Position numbers and translations under genes: made by a program. Positions 44,078-52,608 of a stretch of 64,000 nucleotides of DNA are shown piece by piece (positions within the stretch are counted from its first letter, which is position 1; the number at the start of each line of letters is the position of its first letter). The notes below the pieces were generated by a model. That model made no database searches. It saw only the letters and a program-made list of their open reading frames with translations, and was not told the DNA's origin. The DNA comes from Paraburkholderia sp. PGU19 (GTDB taxonomy: Bacteria > Pseudomonadota > Gammaproteobacteria > Burkholderiales > Burkholderiaceae): NCBI RefSeq assembly GCF_013426915.1, contig NZ_AP023181.1, positions 1,798,001-1,862,000 of the forward strand. Reading direction: 5' to 3'.

Positions 44078-44656
44078 ATGTCGATACTGATCTTGGGGTT
44101 GCTGCTATTCCTGGGCGGGCATTCCGTCCGCATCTTCGCGGAAGATTGGCGCAAGACGCGCATCGCGCGGATGGGCGAGAAGAACTGGAAGGCGGCGTAT
44201 TCGGTGGTGTCGCTGATCGGCTTTGTGCTGATTATCTGGGGCTATGGCATCGCGCGGCGCGAGCCGGTCGTGCTCTGGTCGCCGCCCGCATGGGCGCCGC
44301 ATCTAGCGGGCCTGTTGACGCTTGCTGCCTTCATCCTGTTTCCCGCTGCGCATGCGCCGGGGAACCACTTCAAGGCCATCTTCAGGCATCCGATGACCTT
44401 GGCTGTCGTGCTATGGGCGTTGGCGCATCTGCTGGCGAACGGGACGTTGAACGCGCTGGTGCTGTTCGGCGCGTTTCTCGTTTGGGCGGTCCTTGATTTG
44501 GCTGCCGCGCTTCGGCGGGATCGCGTGGAAGGTGTGGTGTATCCGACCGGGACCTTGTCGCGCGATGTGATGCCTGTCGTTGCCGGTGTGATCGTTTGGG
44601 TTGCGTTCGCGTTCTTTCTGCACGGCTGGCTGATTGGCGTGAAGCCTTTCGGTTAA
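44078..44656 (+). CDS. nnrU: NnrU family membrane protein
   Basis: 192 residues with five to six hydrophobic segments and the family start ILGLLLFLGGHSVRIFAEDWR, then HAPGNHFKAIFRHPM and HLLANGTLNALVLFGAFLVWA. NnrU proteins were first tied to nitric-oxide/nitrite metabolism and are related to isoprenylcysteine methyltransferase-like membrane enzymes. No denitrification genes are nearby. Convergent with a LysR gene (16 bases apart). Confidence 0.9.
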   Translation: MSILILGLLLFLGGHSVRIFAEDWRKTRIARMGEKNWKAAYSVVSLIGFVLIIWGYGIARREPVVLWSPPAWAPHLAGLLTLAAFILFPAAHAPGNHFKAIFRHPMTLAVVLWALAHLLANGTLNALVLFGAFLVWAVLDLAAALRRDRVEGVVYPTGTLSRDVMPVVAGVIVWVAFAFFLHGWLIGVKPFG

Positions 44657-44672
44657 ACCGCGACTGAAAGAC

Positions 44673-45524
44673 TTACGGTCGCAGATCGGCCAACATCTGC
44701 TCGGCGAGAAAATCGCACGGCGGCCGAGCCGAACGCGCGCTACGCACAAGAACGACCTCGACCGCTGCCAGCGGCGGCAAGTCTTCTGCTTCGCCGAGTT
44801 GCGCGAGATGCGCGGGGACGCTGCATCGCGCGAGGGGCGCGACTGCAAGACCTGCCTCGACCATGCAGATCAGCCCCAAAAGACTAGGGCTTTCATACGA
44901 CATCCGATACTTGATGTTAGCCTGCTGCAGCGCGCCGATCGCATGCGCGCGCGCCGTGCTGCCGGGCGCAAATACGGCGATGGGCAGCGGGCGTTCTTTC
45001 CATATCTGCTGATTGCCACGCGCGGCGGCCCACACCATCGGCTCCGAACGGATCGGTTCTCCCGTGATGCCTCGCGTCTTCGTGATGCACGCCAGATCGA
45101 GCGTGTTGTCCTTGAGCAAGGGAACGAGCGCACTGCTCGGCATGCCGATCACGCGAACCTGCACACGCGGATGCGCGACCGCGAATTTTCGCAACACGGT
45201 CGGCAGCAGCGACGACGCGTAGTCGTCGGGTACGCCGATCGTCACGCGGCCGCGTATCTCCGGACGCACCACCGACGACCACGCTTCTTCGCGCATCGCC
45301 AGCATGCGCCGGCCGTAATCGATCAGCGTCCTGCCTTCCTCGGTCAAGGCGACGTTGCGCGTCGTGCGCACGAATAGCGGCTTGCCGAGCGCTTCTTCGA
45401 TGGTCTTGATCTGCATGCTGACAGCGGAAGGCGTGCGATGCAGGGACGTCGCGGCACGCGCGAACGAGCCGGTGTCGGCCACGGCGACGACCATTTCCAG
45501 AACGTCGAGATCGAGCTTTTTCAC
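44673..45524 (-). CDS. LysR family regulator
   Basis: 283 residues from GTG 45524. The winged helix-turn-helix is at residues ~5-65 (DTGSFARAATSLHRTPSAVSMQIKTIEE) and a periplasmic-binding-like effector domain at 90-280. It is divergent from a LysE-type exporter (109 bases between starts), the classic arrangement in which a LysR regulator such as ArgP/LysG senses an amino acid and induces its exporter. Confidence 0.9.
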   Translation of the reverse strand: MKKLDLDVLEMVVAVADTGSFARAATSLHRTPSAVSMQIKTIEEALGKPLFVRTTRNVALTEEGRTLIDYGRRMLAMREEAWSSVVRPEIRGRVTIGVPDDYASSLLPTVLRKFAVAHPRVQVRVIGMPSSALVPLLKDNTLDLACITKTRGITGEPIRSEPMVWAAARGNQQIWKERPLPIAVFAPGSTARAHAIGALQQANIKYRMSYESPSLLGLICMVEAGLAVAPLARCSVPAHLAQLGEAEDLPPLAAVEVVLVRSARSARPPCDFLAEQMLADLRP

Positions 45525-45633
45525 TAGTCAGAAAAATTGAGCAATTCATTCAGTTTAAATCGTTTTACTTAGCTGTCGTGCGCTCCGATACTGCAATCGC
45601 GATGGGCATCACATGGACGTGGCGAGGTAGCGC

Positions 45634-46272
45634 ATGAGAACGATGGTCGAATTCATCACGGTAGGCGGCATGCTGGCCGTGACGCCCGGTCCCAACATGG
45701 TCTACGTGATGATGCGTTCGGTCGCGCAGGGCACGAAAGCGGGGCTGATCTCGCTGGCGGGTGTGATGCTCGGCTATCTGACGTACATATTCGGCGCAGC
45801 GTTCGGGATCACTACGCTGTTTCTTGCGATACCCGGCGCAGGCCGCGTTCTAGCCGTATTTGGCGCGCTCTACCTGCTTTATCTGGCCTGGCAGATGCTC
45901 AGGCCGGGCGGCCGTTCGCCGTTGCAGATCGAGGCGGCGTCGATCGAAAGGCCGCGCCGGCTGTTCGCGATGGGCGCGACGACGAGCCTGCTAAACCCAA
46001 AGCTCGCGCTGATTTTTCTGTCTTTACTGCCGCAATTCATCGACTATCGCGCGGGCGGCGTGTTCAGGCAGTCGCTGACGCTGGGCTTTTCGCTGATCTT
46101 CGCGTTCGCTTCCGTCAATACGGCGGTCGCGACTTTCTCGGGCAACCTCGCCAGGTTCCTTTCGACACGGCCGAACTGGCTCGGCGTTCAACGCTGCGTA
46201 ATGGGCGCGATGCTTTTCGCGCTCGGCGCGAAGATGGCGCTGGATGCGTGGCACTGGAATCTGTCCGCGTGA
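45634..46272 (+). CDS. LysE family exporter
   Basis: 212 residues, six hydrophobic segments. The family motif AVTPGPNMVYVMMRSVAQGTKAG appears near the N-terminus, followed by NPKLALIFLSLLPQF in the middle. A RhtB/LysE-type amino acid or metabolite efflux protein of the inner membrane. Divergent from the LysR gene. Convergent with the AraC gene at 46286. Confidence 0.92.
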   Translation: MRTMVEFITVGGMLAVTPGPNMVYVMMRSVAQGTKAGLISLAGVMLGYLTYIFGAAFGITTLFLAIPGAGRVLAVFGALYLLYLAWQMLRPGGRSPLQIEAASIERPRRLFAMGATTSLLNPKLALIFLSLLPQFIDYRAGGVFRQSLTLGFSLIFAFASVNTAVATFSGNLARFLSTRPNWLGVQRCVMGAMLFALGAKMALDAWHWNLSA

Positions 46273-46285
46273 TGTCTCGCCGCCG

Positions 46286-47224
46286 CTAGCGGACCTCCGT
46301 CTCCTGCCGATGCCGCACGCGATAGCGGCCAGGACTGACCCCCGTCGTGCGTTTGAACGCGATGCTGAACGCGGTATCGGACAGATAGCCGATCTTCTCG
46401 GCGATCTGCAACAAAGGTTCTTCCGACTGTTTCAGTACACTCATTGCAATCGTCATGCGCCACTGATGCAGATACTCGAGCGGCGCGCTCCCGACGAGCT
46501 GCCGGAACCGCGACGCGAACGCGGTCCGCGACATACCCACATTTGCAGCGAGCGACTCGACGGTCCAGCGCTGTTGCGGCGAGCCGTGCATCAGCGTGAG
46601 CGCCGCGCCTACCTTGTTGTCCGATAACGCCTTGAGCCATCCGTCCGGCACGTCGCCGCGCTCGATGAACGCGCGCAGCGCCTGCACCAGCACGAGCGTG
46701 GCGAGACTCGTCCTGGCGAAGTCCGACCCCGGCTTTGCAACGGCTGTTTCGACACCGAGCAGCGCGAGCACATGCGATAGCGCGTGGGCCGACACATCGG
46801 CCGCTTTCAGATGCACGATGGGCGGCAAGTGCTGCAGCAAGAGTCCCGTCACGTCGTTGTCGAACACGAATCGTCCGCTCGCAAGCTCGACCGGGCCGGT
46901 CGCGCCTTTGCCGTGAAAGCGCACGACGCCATCCGCGCTGCGAATCGACTGATAGGTGGCGGGGCCGTCGAGCGGCGGGGAATCGGGAACGCTCGCGGAG
47001 CAAAAAGGCTGGCCGTTGGTCAGCAGATAGAAATCGCCTTGCTCGATGACGTGCAGGCTGTCGTGCCCCGTCATCCGCAGATAGAGCCGCCCGCGCAGCA
47101 CCGTGCCGAACTTCAGATGCTGATACGCCGGGAAACTGAACGCCCATGCGCCGCATCCTTCGAAGCGGTCCGACACGCCGCTTCGCACTCTGAGCATCGA
47201 CAGCACTTCGGACAATGCGTCCAT
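46286..47224 (-). CDS. AraC family regulator with cupin-type sensor
   Basis: 312 residues. The N-terminal ~170 residues form an AraC_binding/cupin_6 domain (FPAYQHLKFGTVLRGRLYL, QGDFYLLTNGQPF). Two helix-turn-helix units follow at about 210-305 (WTVESLAANVGMSRTAFASRF and EPLLQIAEKIGYLSDTAFSIAFKR). Divergent from the alcohol-dehydrogenase-like gene, which it probably controls. Confidence 0.92.
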   Translation of the reverse strand: MDALSEVLSMLRVRSGVSDRFEGCGAWAFSFPAYQHLKFGTVLRGRLYLRMTGHDSLHVIEQGDFYLLTNGQPFCSASVPDSPPLDGPATYQSIRSADGVVRFHGKGATGPVELASGRFVFDNDVTGLLLQHLPPIVHLKAADVSAHALSHVLALLGVETAVAKPGSDFARTSLATLVLVQALRAFIERGDVPDGWLKALSDNKVGAALTLMHGSPQQRWTVESLAANVGMSRTAFASRFRQLVGSAPLEYLHQWRMTIAMSVLKQSEEPLLQIAEKIGYLSDTAFSIAFKRTTGVSPGRYRVRHRQETEVR

Positions 47225-47337
47225 AAATGTACGCTCGATAAGAAAAACCGGTCAGTTGATTATATGTAGAACGGCTTTCCCGCGCGATGATGGTCGGGTT
47301 GCGCCGCGTGGCGCGCGTTGAAACGAGGGGCGATCCG

Positions 47338-48414
47338 ATGAAAGCATGGCAGCTCGACCGATTGGGCGGGACCTTGAGCATGATCGATGCGCCCGTGCCC
47401 GCACCGAGGCCCGGCGGCGTCGTGGTGCGGATGCAGGCGTCCGCGATGATGTCGTACATGCGCGACTACGTGGCGGGCAAGCTGCCCGTCTATCGCGCGC
47501 CCGACCATCCGTTCATTCCGGGCGGCAATGGCGTGGGCATCGTGCATGCGGTCGGCGGGGATGTGTGGCATCTGAAGCCGGGACAGCGCGTGGTCGTTTC
47601 GTCGCATTTCGTTGCGAACGAGAATGTCGCCGATCCCGCGCAAATGCTCGTCGGCATCACGGCCACGCAGGCTGACAGTTACGCGATGCAGGCGGACTGG
47701 CCCAACGGCACGCTCGCCGACTACGCGCTGCTGCCCGCAGCGACATTGACGCCCGCCGATGCCGTTGCGGACCTGCCCGCGGCGCAGCTTGCGGTGGCGA
47801 TGCGCTATGTTGTGCCGTTCGGCGGCCTGTTGCGCGGCCGGCTTGCAGCGGGCGAGACGATCGTGGTGTCGGGCGCAACGGGCGCCTATGGGTCGGCGGC
47901 TGCGTTGCTGGCGTTGGCACTGGGCGCGGCGCGCGTCGTTGCAGTGGGCCGCAATGCCCGCGCGTTGGACGAACTCGTAGCGGCGGGCGGCGGCCGCGTT
48001 GTGCCCGTCGCGGCGACAGGCGATGCGGCAGCCGATACCGATGCAATCCGTTCCGCCTGCGCGGGCCGCGCCGATATCGCATTCGATATGGTCGGAAACG
48101 CAAGCGATCCGAACCTGACCTTATCGGCGTTGCGCAGCTTGCGGCGCGGCGGAAGACTGGTGCTGATGGGCAGCATGCGCGTGGATCTGCCGTTGCCCTA
48201 TACCGAGGTGATGCTGAATGACTGGGAGATACTCGGCCAGTTCATGTATCCGCGCGACGCGTGGCGACGGCTGCTGATGTTGGCGAGCGCGGGCATGCTC
48301 GATCTGCGCGCGATTCGTTCCGTCGAATTCGCCATGAACGATGTCCCTTCGGCAATCGAGCGTGCCGCTAGCGCGTCGGGCCTCGAATGCATCGTCGTCG
48401 ATCATCAGAGGTGA
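47338..48414 (+). CDS. zinc-type alcohol dehydrogenase-like oxidoreductase (MDR)
   Basis: 358 residues from ATG 47338. A GroES-like N-terminal domain (FIPGGNGVGIVHAVGGDVWHL) and an NADP-binding fold (VVSGATGAYGSAAALLAL, with VVAVGRNARAL) fit the quinone-oxidoreductase side of the MDR superfamily. The catalytic zinc Cys is not evident near residue 40 (ASAMMSYMRDY), so it is probably a zinc-independent reductase. The VOC gene follows three bases later in the same operon. Confidence 0.88.
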   Translation: MKAWQLDRLGGTLSMIDAPVPAPRPGGVVVRMQASAMMSYMRDYVAGKLPVYRAPDHPFIPGGNGVGIVHAVGGDVWHLKPGQRVVVSSHFVANENVADPAQMLVGITATQADSYAMQADWPNGTLADYALLPAATLTPADAVADLPAAQLAVAMRYVVPFGGLLRGRLAAGETIVVSGATGAYGSAAALLALALGAARVVAVGRNARALDELVAAGGGRVVPVAATGDAAADTDAIRSACAGRADIAFDMVGNASDPNLTLSALRSLRRGGRLVLMGSMRVDLPLPYTEVMLNDWEILGQFMYPRDAWRRLLMLASAGMLDLRAIRSVEFAMNDVPSAIERAASASGLECIVVDHQR

Positions 48415-48417
48415 GCG

Positions 48418-48792
48418 ATGCCGGTTCTGAAGACGATGCATAGGCTTTACGTTGCGCGCGAACAGCTCGAATCGAGCGTCGCATTTTACGAGGCGATCTT
48501 GGACGTGCGCTGTGAACGTCGGCTGAGCTTCGAACCGATGGGAATCGAGGTCGCTGTGGTCGGTTCGTTCATTCTGCTTGCGGGAAGCGATGAAGCGTTG
48601 GCGCCCGTGCGGCACATTCAGGCCGCGCTGATCGTGGATGCGCTCGATGCGTATGCGCAGCGTCTGCGCGAGTTGGGCGCGACGTTCCTCGGTGAGACGC
48701 ACGAAAACGCCGTGGGCAGAAACATGACGGTGCGGCATCCCGACGGGTTAGTCGTCGAATACTTCGAGCCAGCGAGAAGCGCGGGAGCGTGA
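48418..48792 (+). CDS. VOC/glyoxalase-like protein
   Basis: 124 residues, one pair of beta-alpha-beta-beta-beta modules: LYVAREQLESSVAFYEAIL at the start and NMTVRHPDGLVVEYFEPA at the end, with the C-terminal Glu in the metal-ligand position. Single-domain VOC proteins act as dimers in isomerisation, dioxygenation or antibiotic binding; substrate unknown. It follows the MDR gene by three bases. Confidence 0.87.
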   Translation: MPVLKTMHRLYVAREQLESSVAFYEAILDVRCERRLSFEPMGIEVAVVGSFILLAGSDEALAPVRHIQAALIVDALDAYAQRLRELGATFLGETHENAVGRNMTVRHPDGLVVEYFEPARSAGA

Positions 48793-48829
48793 AGCGTTGC
48801 GATCCCGCTTGGAAAATAAAGCGTAGGTA

Positions 48830-48872
48830 GTCTATTATAGACATAAGTGTCCATATGAGACTTCTTAGTCTC
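48830..48872. promoter_or_regulatory. two inverted repeats upstream of the deacylase operon
   Basis: GTCTA-TTA-TAGAC at 48830-48842 and GAGACT-TCTT-AGTCTC at 48857-48872, 53-95 bases upstream of the start at 48925. The first resembles GntR/FadR-type operators and includes a TATTAT that may be a -10 box. No regulator gene is adjacent. Confidence 0.5.
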
Positions 48873-48924
48873 TGTCGACGAACGTGGGCGTTTTCGACCA
48901 ACCTTTGCAAGGGATGAGATCGAC

Positions 48925-50064
48925 GTGACGGTACGCAAAGAGACGACAGAACTGCCTCAGGTCGCGCCCGGCGCGGCGCATCAGTTGATCAGCTACACAT
49001 TCGACGGGGCGGGCGAGACGCCACGCAGCGCCTATATTCAGGCGGGCCTGCATGCCGATGAGCATCCCGGTCTGCTAGTCGTCCATCATCTGCTGCGCAT
49101 GCTGACGGCGCTCGATAAAGACGGGCGCATCAAAGGGCGCGTGGTCGTGTTGCCGTTTGCGAATCCGATCGGGATGAGCCAGCGGATTTTCGGCATGCCG
49201 ACAGGGCGCTTCAATCTCGAGAACGGCGAAAACTTCAACCGTCACTTCCCGTCGATTGCGGGCGCGGTCGAACAGGCGCTAGTCGAGACGCGCTACGAGC
49301 GCAACGACGTCGCGCAATTCAAGACGCTGTTCGGGAGGCTACTCGCTGCGCACGAGCCGCGCGATCCCGTCAGGGCAATGAAGTCGCATCTGCTGCGCGA
49401 AGCGTTGCGGCACGACATCCTGCTCGATCTGCATTGCGATACGAGCGGCATCCTGCATCTGTACAGCACTCGTGCCCAACAGTCGCGAGCATTGCGCCTC
49501 GCGAAAGCGCTGCGGATCGAGGCCGTGTTTCTCGAAGATCGCGCGGGCGGCGGACCGTTCGATGAGGCGTTCATGGAGCCCTGGAACGTGCTGTCGTCGG
49601 CGGGTCTCGTCGATGCGGAGCACAGTGGCTTTGGCGCGTCCATCGAGTTGCGGGGCCAGGCCGATGTCAGCGATGAGCTTGCCATCGCGGATGCGCACGG
49701 CATCCTGCGCTTTCTCGCAGCAGAGTCGATCATCGATTACGACGAACGCGATACGGATGGTGAGATCGAACCGCGCATCTATCCTCTGGAAGGCGTCTCG
49801 CATGTGAGCGCGCCGTCTACGGGCATTGTTGTGTATCGGAAGAAACCGGGCGATGCCGTTGCGCGCGGCGATGTGATCGCGGAGATCGTGCGTATCGATG
49901 CGCCGTTGGACGTGCCGCGCGACGTCGTGTTCAGCGATGTCGACGGCATTTTCGTCGTTGCGCAGCATTTCAAGCTCGTGAAAGCGGGGCAGCGTATTGC
50001 GTTGCTTGCCGGCATCACGCCGCTGCCGGGGCGCATGGCCGGCAATCTGTTGAACGATTTCTAA
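48925..50064 (+). CDS. succinylglutamate desuccinylase/aspartoacylase family hydrolase
   Basis: 379 residues. An M14-like zinc amidohydrolase: zinc ligands in QAGLHADEHPG (H and E) and LLDLHCDTSG (H), then an acidic catalytic region near FGASIELRGQ, and a C-terminal barrel-sandwich domain (STGIVVYRKKPGDAVARGDVI). The layout matches deacylases such as N-acetyl-diaminobutyrate deacetylase (DoeB group), but I cannot fix the substrate. It is co-transcribed with a PLP dehydratase 11 bases downstream. Confidence 0.85.
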   Translation: MTVRKETTELPQVAPGAAHQLISYTFDGAGETPRSAYIQAGLHADEHPGLLVVHHLLRMLTALDKDGRIKGRVVVLPFANPIGMSQRIFGMPTGRFNLENGENFNRHFPSIAGAVEQALVETRYERNDVAQFKTLFGRLLAAHEPRDPVRAMKSHLLREALRHDILLDLHCDTSGILHLYSTRAQQSRALRLAKALRIEAVFLEDRAGGGPFDEAFMEPWNVLSSAGLVDAEHSGFGASIELRGQADVSDELAIADAHGILRFLAAESIIDYDERDTDGEIEPRIYPLEGVSHVSAPSTGIVVYRKKPGDAVARGDVIAEIVRIDAPLDVPRDVVFSDVDGIFVVAQHFKLVKAGQRIALLAGITPLPGRMAGNLLNDF

Positions 50065-50075
50065 AGGCTCTGACG

Positions 50076-51032
50076 ATGGATGATCTCTACGAACGTATTC
50101 TCGACGCGCATCAAGCGCTCAGACCGCAAGTGCGCGTGACGCCGCTGGAGCACAGCGCGCTGCTGTCGGAGCAGACGGGTTGCGACGTCTATCTGAAGTG
50201 CGAGCATCTGCAGCATACGGGGTCGTTCAAGTTTCGCGGCGCGTCGAACAAGCTGCGGCTGCTCGATGCCGACGTTCGACGTCGCGGTGTCGCGACTGTA
50301 TCGACTGGCAATCACGGGCAGGGCGTCGCGCTCGCTGGCAAGCTCGCGGGCGTGCCCGTGACCGTCTATGCCTCGGTGTCCGCTTCGCCCGTCAAGCTGA
50401 ACGCGATACGCGCGCTCGGTGCATCTGTCGTGACCATCGACGCATCCACGCTCGAAGTGGAATTCGAAGCGGCGCGGCGCGCAAAAGAGGCAGGCTTGCC
50501 GTTCGTCTCGCCGTACAACGACATCGATGTGATTGCCGGGCAAGGCACCATCGGCGTCGAACTGAGCGAGCAACGGCCCGGACTTGCTGCGGTGTTCGCA
50601 TCGGTGGGCGGCGGCGGGCTGATTTCCGGCATCGGCTCAGCGCTCAAGGCGGCGAGTGCGGGCACGGAGGTGGTGGGATGCTGGCCCGCGAATGCGACGA
50701 CGCTCTATCGCTGCATTCAGGCAGGCAAGGTGATCGACGTCGAGGAGACGGACACGATTTCGGACGGCACGGCAGGCGGTGTTGAGCCGGATACGATCAC
50801 CTTGCCGATCGCGCAACGGGTGATCGACCGTTGCGTGCTGGTCAGCGAAGAGGAAATCAAGGCGGCGATGAAACGGCTCGCGCAAACGGAGCGCTGGATG
50901 GTCGAAGGCGCGGCAGGCGTCGCGCTTGCGAGTTTCCTGCAAGCCGCGCCTTCGTATCGTGGCCGTGCGGTTGCCGTAGTGCTGTGTGGCCGCAATATCA
51001 TGCTCGACAAGTTTGTGGCAGCCGTTCAGTGA
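50076..51032 (+). CDS. PLP-dependent threonine/serine dehydratase-like enzyme
   Basis: 318 residues, fold type II. The PLP lysine lies in HTGSFKFRGASNK, the phosphate-binding loop is SVGGGGLISGIG, and STGNHGQGVA marks the substrate Asn loop. There is no C-terminal ACT domain, so it is a catabolic rather than feedback-controlled type. Relatives include threonine dehydratase, hydroxyectoine-utilisation EutB and 3-hydroxyaspartate dehydratase. Pairing with a deacylase suggests that the deacylase frees an amino acid which this enzyme deaminates. Confidence 0.88.
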   Translation: MDDLYERILDAHQALRPQVRVTPLEHSALLSEQTGCDVYLKCEHLQHTGSFKFRGASNKLRLLDADVRRRGVATVSTGNHGQGVALAGKLAGVPVTVYASVSASPVKLNAIRALGASVVTIDASTLEVEFEAARRAKEAGLPFVSPYNDIDVIAGQGTIGVELSEQRPGLAAVFASVGGGGLISGIGSALKAASAGTEVVGCWPANATTLYRCIQAGKVIDVEETDTISDGTAGGVEPDTITLPIAQRVIDRCVLVSEEEIKAAMKRLAQTERWMVEGAAGVALASFLQAAPSYRGRAVAVVLCGRNIMLDKFVAAVQ

Positions 51033-51220
51033 AGTGCTGTCTTGTACTCTTCACTGGGGAAGCCTGTATCACGAAGCGACCTTCTGCGCGGCGACCTTCT
51101 CCGCAGCGATCATCGTGCTTGGGCAACGATCGTATTTGCGGTCGAGATTAAAAAGCGCATGCCCACACTCGTGGTGCATCGAATGTTAGGGTACTCATCG
51201 GCTCCGTATCGCAAGCCGCG

Positions 51221-51751
51221 TTAGCCCTCCGTAGGTTGTGCAGGCGTGTCGAGTAGCAACTGATAGAACGCAAGGTCCAACCACCGGCCGAACTTGAATC
51301 CGACTTCCGGTAACGTGCCCACATGCCTGAAACCGAGTCGTTCGTGCAACGCAATGCTTCCGCTATTCGTCGCGTCGATGCCACCCATCAGCGCGTGTAT
51401 GTTGTTCCGTTTCGCAGCATCGATGATCTGTCGCATCACCACGCGGCCCAACCCCTTCCCGCGATGATCCTTGTGTATGTACACGGAGTGCTCCACCGTG
51501 TATTTGTATGCAGGCCACGCCCGGAACGAGCCATAGCTGCCGAAGCCGAGCAGCACTCCATCGCTATCTTCGACACCGATCACCGGGAAGCCGCCCGTGC
51601 GTTTAGCCTCGAACCATCCGATCATGCTTTGCGGGGTCCGCGCCTTGTAGTCATAAAGGGCTGTCGAATTGAGGATTGCCTCGTTGAAGATCTCCAGGAT
51701 TGCGTCAGCGTGGCGTTCGAAAGTGCATTGGACGATGGTGTATTCAATCAT
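51221..51751 (-). CDS. GNAT N-acetyltransferase (Pat/MnaT-like)
   Basis: 176 residues from ATG 51751. The acetyl-CoA site is HRGKGLGRVVM. The sequence pattern ALYDYKARTPQSMIGWFEA, VEHSVYIHKDHRGKGLG, IALHERLGFRHVGTL and KFGRWLDL is that of the L-amino-acid/phosphinothricin N-acyltransferase group. Its start overlaps the stop of the XRE-cupin regulator (ATGA), so both are one operon. An extended frame to 52078 is an antisense-like artefact over the regulator. Confidence 0.9.
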   Translation of the reverse strand: MIEYTIVQCTFERHADAILEIFNEAILNSTALYDYKARTPQSMIGWFEAKRTGGFPVIGVEDSDGVLLGFGSYGSFRAWPAYKYTVEHSVYIHKDHRGKGLGRVVMRQIIDAAKRNNIHALMGGIDATNSGSIALHERLGFRHVGTLPEVGFKFGRWLDLAFYQLLLDTPAQPTEG

Positions 51752-52332
51752 CAGGTTGTCCCGATTGTAGATGGATGAGTTGTGAGCGCCACGGCATAGC
51801 GTGCCGGTTTTGCGCCTGGGTTCCGAAAGACGATGTGCTGATCGAGCACCATCGCAAGGCAGTCGCCCGTTTGCATGTGCCACGTGCTGTCGCCCACGGT
51901 GACTTGCATCTCCCCTTCGAGCAGCCAGACCTGCTGATGCGTCACCATGCTTCGAGCCACGTTCGCGAAAGCAACGCTCTCGCCCGGCGGGAAAACCACT
52001 TCGACCAGTTCGATCGGCGACGGGTATCCAACGGGTGAAACATGGCGACGGACATAACCGGACGCAGGGTCGACCCAAACCTGTTGGTCCGCTCGCTGGG
52101 CGAGCGGGTGTTGGGTGGTTTGCGGCTCATCTGAAAATAGCGCGGCTAGCGTGACGCCCAATGCGTCGGCAAGCCTGCCAAGCAATGCGGCCGTCGGACT
52201 GGATTCTTTCCGCTCGATCATCGAGATGGTGGAGCGGCTGACGCCGCTGGATTCGGCCAGGTCTTCCAGCGTGTAGCCGCGCGCCTTTCGAAGGTCCCGG
52301 ATTCGTTTGGCAATGAGAGCATCAACGTTCAT
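51751..52332 (-). CDS. XRE family regulator with cupin domain
   Basis: 193 residues. A helix-turn-helix at about 8-62 (IRDLRKARGYTLEDLAESSGVSRSTISMIE) is followed by a cupin_2 sensor at about 110-185 (FPPGESVAFANVARSMVTHQQ, WHMQTGDCLAMVL). This architecture is used for repressors such as PuuR-type regulators that bind small metabolites. It is translationally coupled to the acetyltransferase. Three ATTTCCAG repeats lie immediately upstream, suggesting autorepression. Confidence 0.9.
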   Translation of the reverse strand: MNVDALIAKRIRDLRKARGYTLEDLAESSGVSRSTISMIERKESSPTAALLGRLADALGVTLAALFSDEPQTTQHPLAQRADQQVWVDPASGYVRRHVSPVGYPSPIELVEVVFPPGESVAFANVARSMVTHQQVWLLEGEMQVTVGDSTWHMQTGDCLAMVLDQHIVFRNPGAKPARYAVALTTHPSTIGTT

Positions 52333-52333
52333 G

Positions 52334-52378
52334 ATTTCCAGTATAGTGGATTTATTTCCAGAAAAATAACATTTCCAG
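52334..52378. promoter_or_regulatory. three ATTTCCAG repeats before the XRE-cupin gene
   Basis: Copies at 52334-52341, 52354-52361 and 52371-52378, the last extended to the dyad TTTCC-A-GGAAA. They begin two bases from the start codon of the divergent minus-strand gene, a position suited to repression. Confidence 0.5.
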
Positions 52379-52488
52379 GAAAATCGTCTGGGAGTGAGAT
52401 AGGCGGGGCATTGCCGTTTAACTTACGAAGGTGAGCGGCTCTTCATGGCCGACTGTGGCGTTATTGGCTGACGGGCTGACTTAACCGA

Positions 52489-52570
52489 CTTTTCCATGAA
52501 TGGAAAAGACATTCCATCCATTCCACGCTAATCAAAAATCCCCTTCAGGAAGACACTCATCTCCACGCAA
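52489..52570 (+). promoter_or_regulatory. promoter block of SDR gene 1, homologous to that of SDR gene 2
   Basis: A perfect dyad CTTTTCCAT-GA-ATGGAAAAG spans 52489-52508. From 52501 about 70 bases align without gaps to 54706-54775 at 52 of 70 positions by my count, including TGGAAAAGA, ATTCCA-type boxes and CTAATCAAAAAT. Probable binding site for the LysR regulator encoded at 53776-54687. Confidence 0.6.
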
Positions 52571-52608
52571 TTCGTTTTCACTTTCACTACGAATGTAGGA
52601 GCAGGAGC

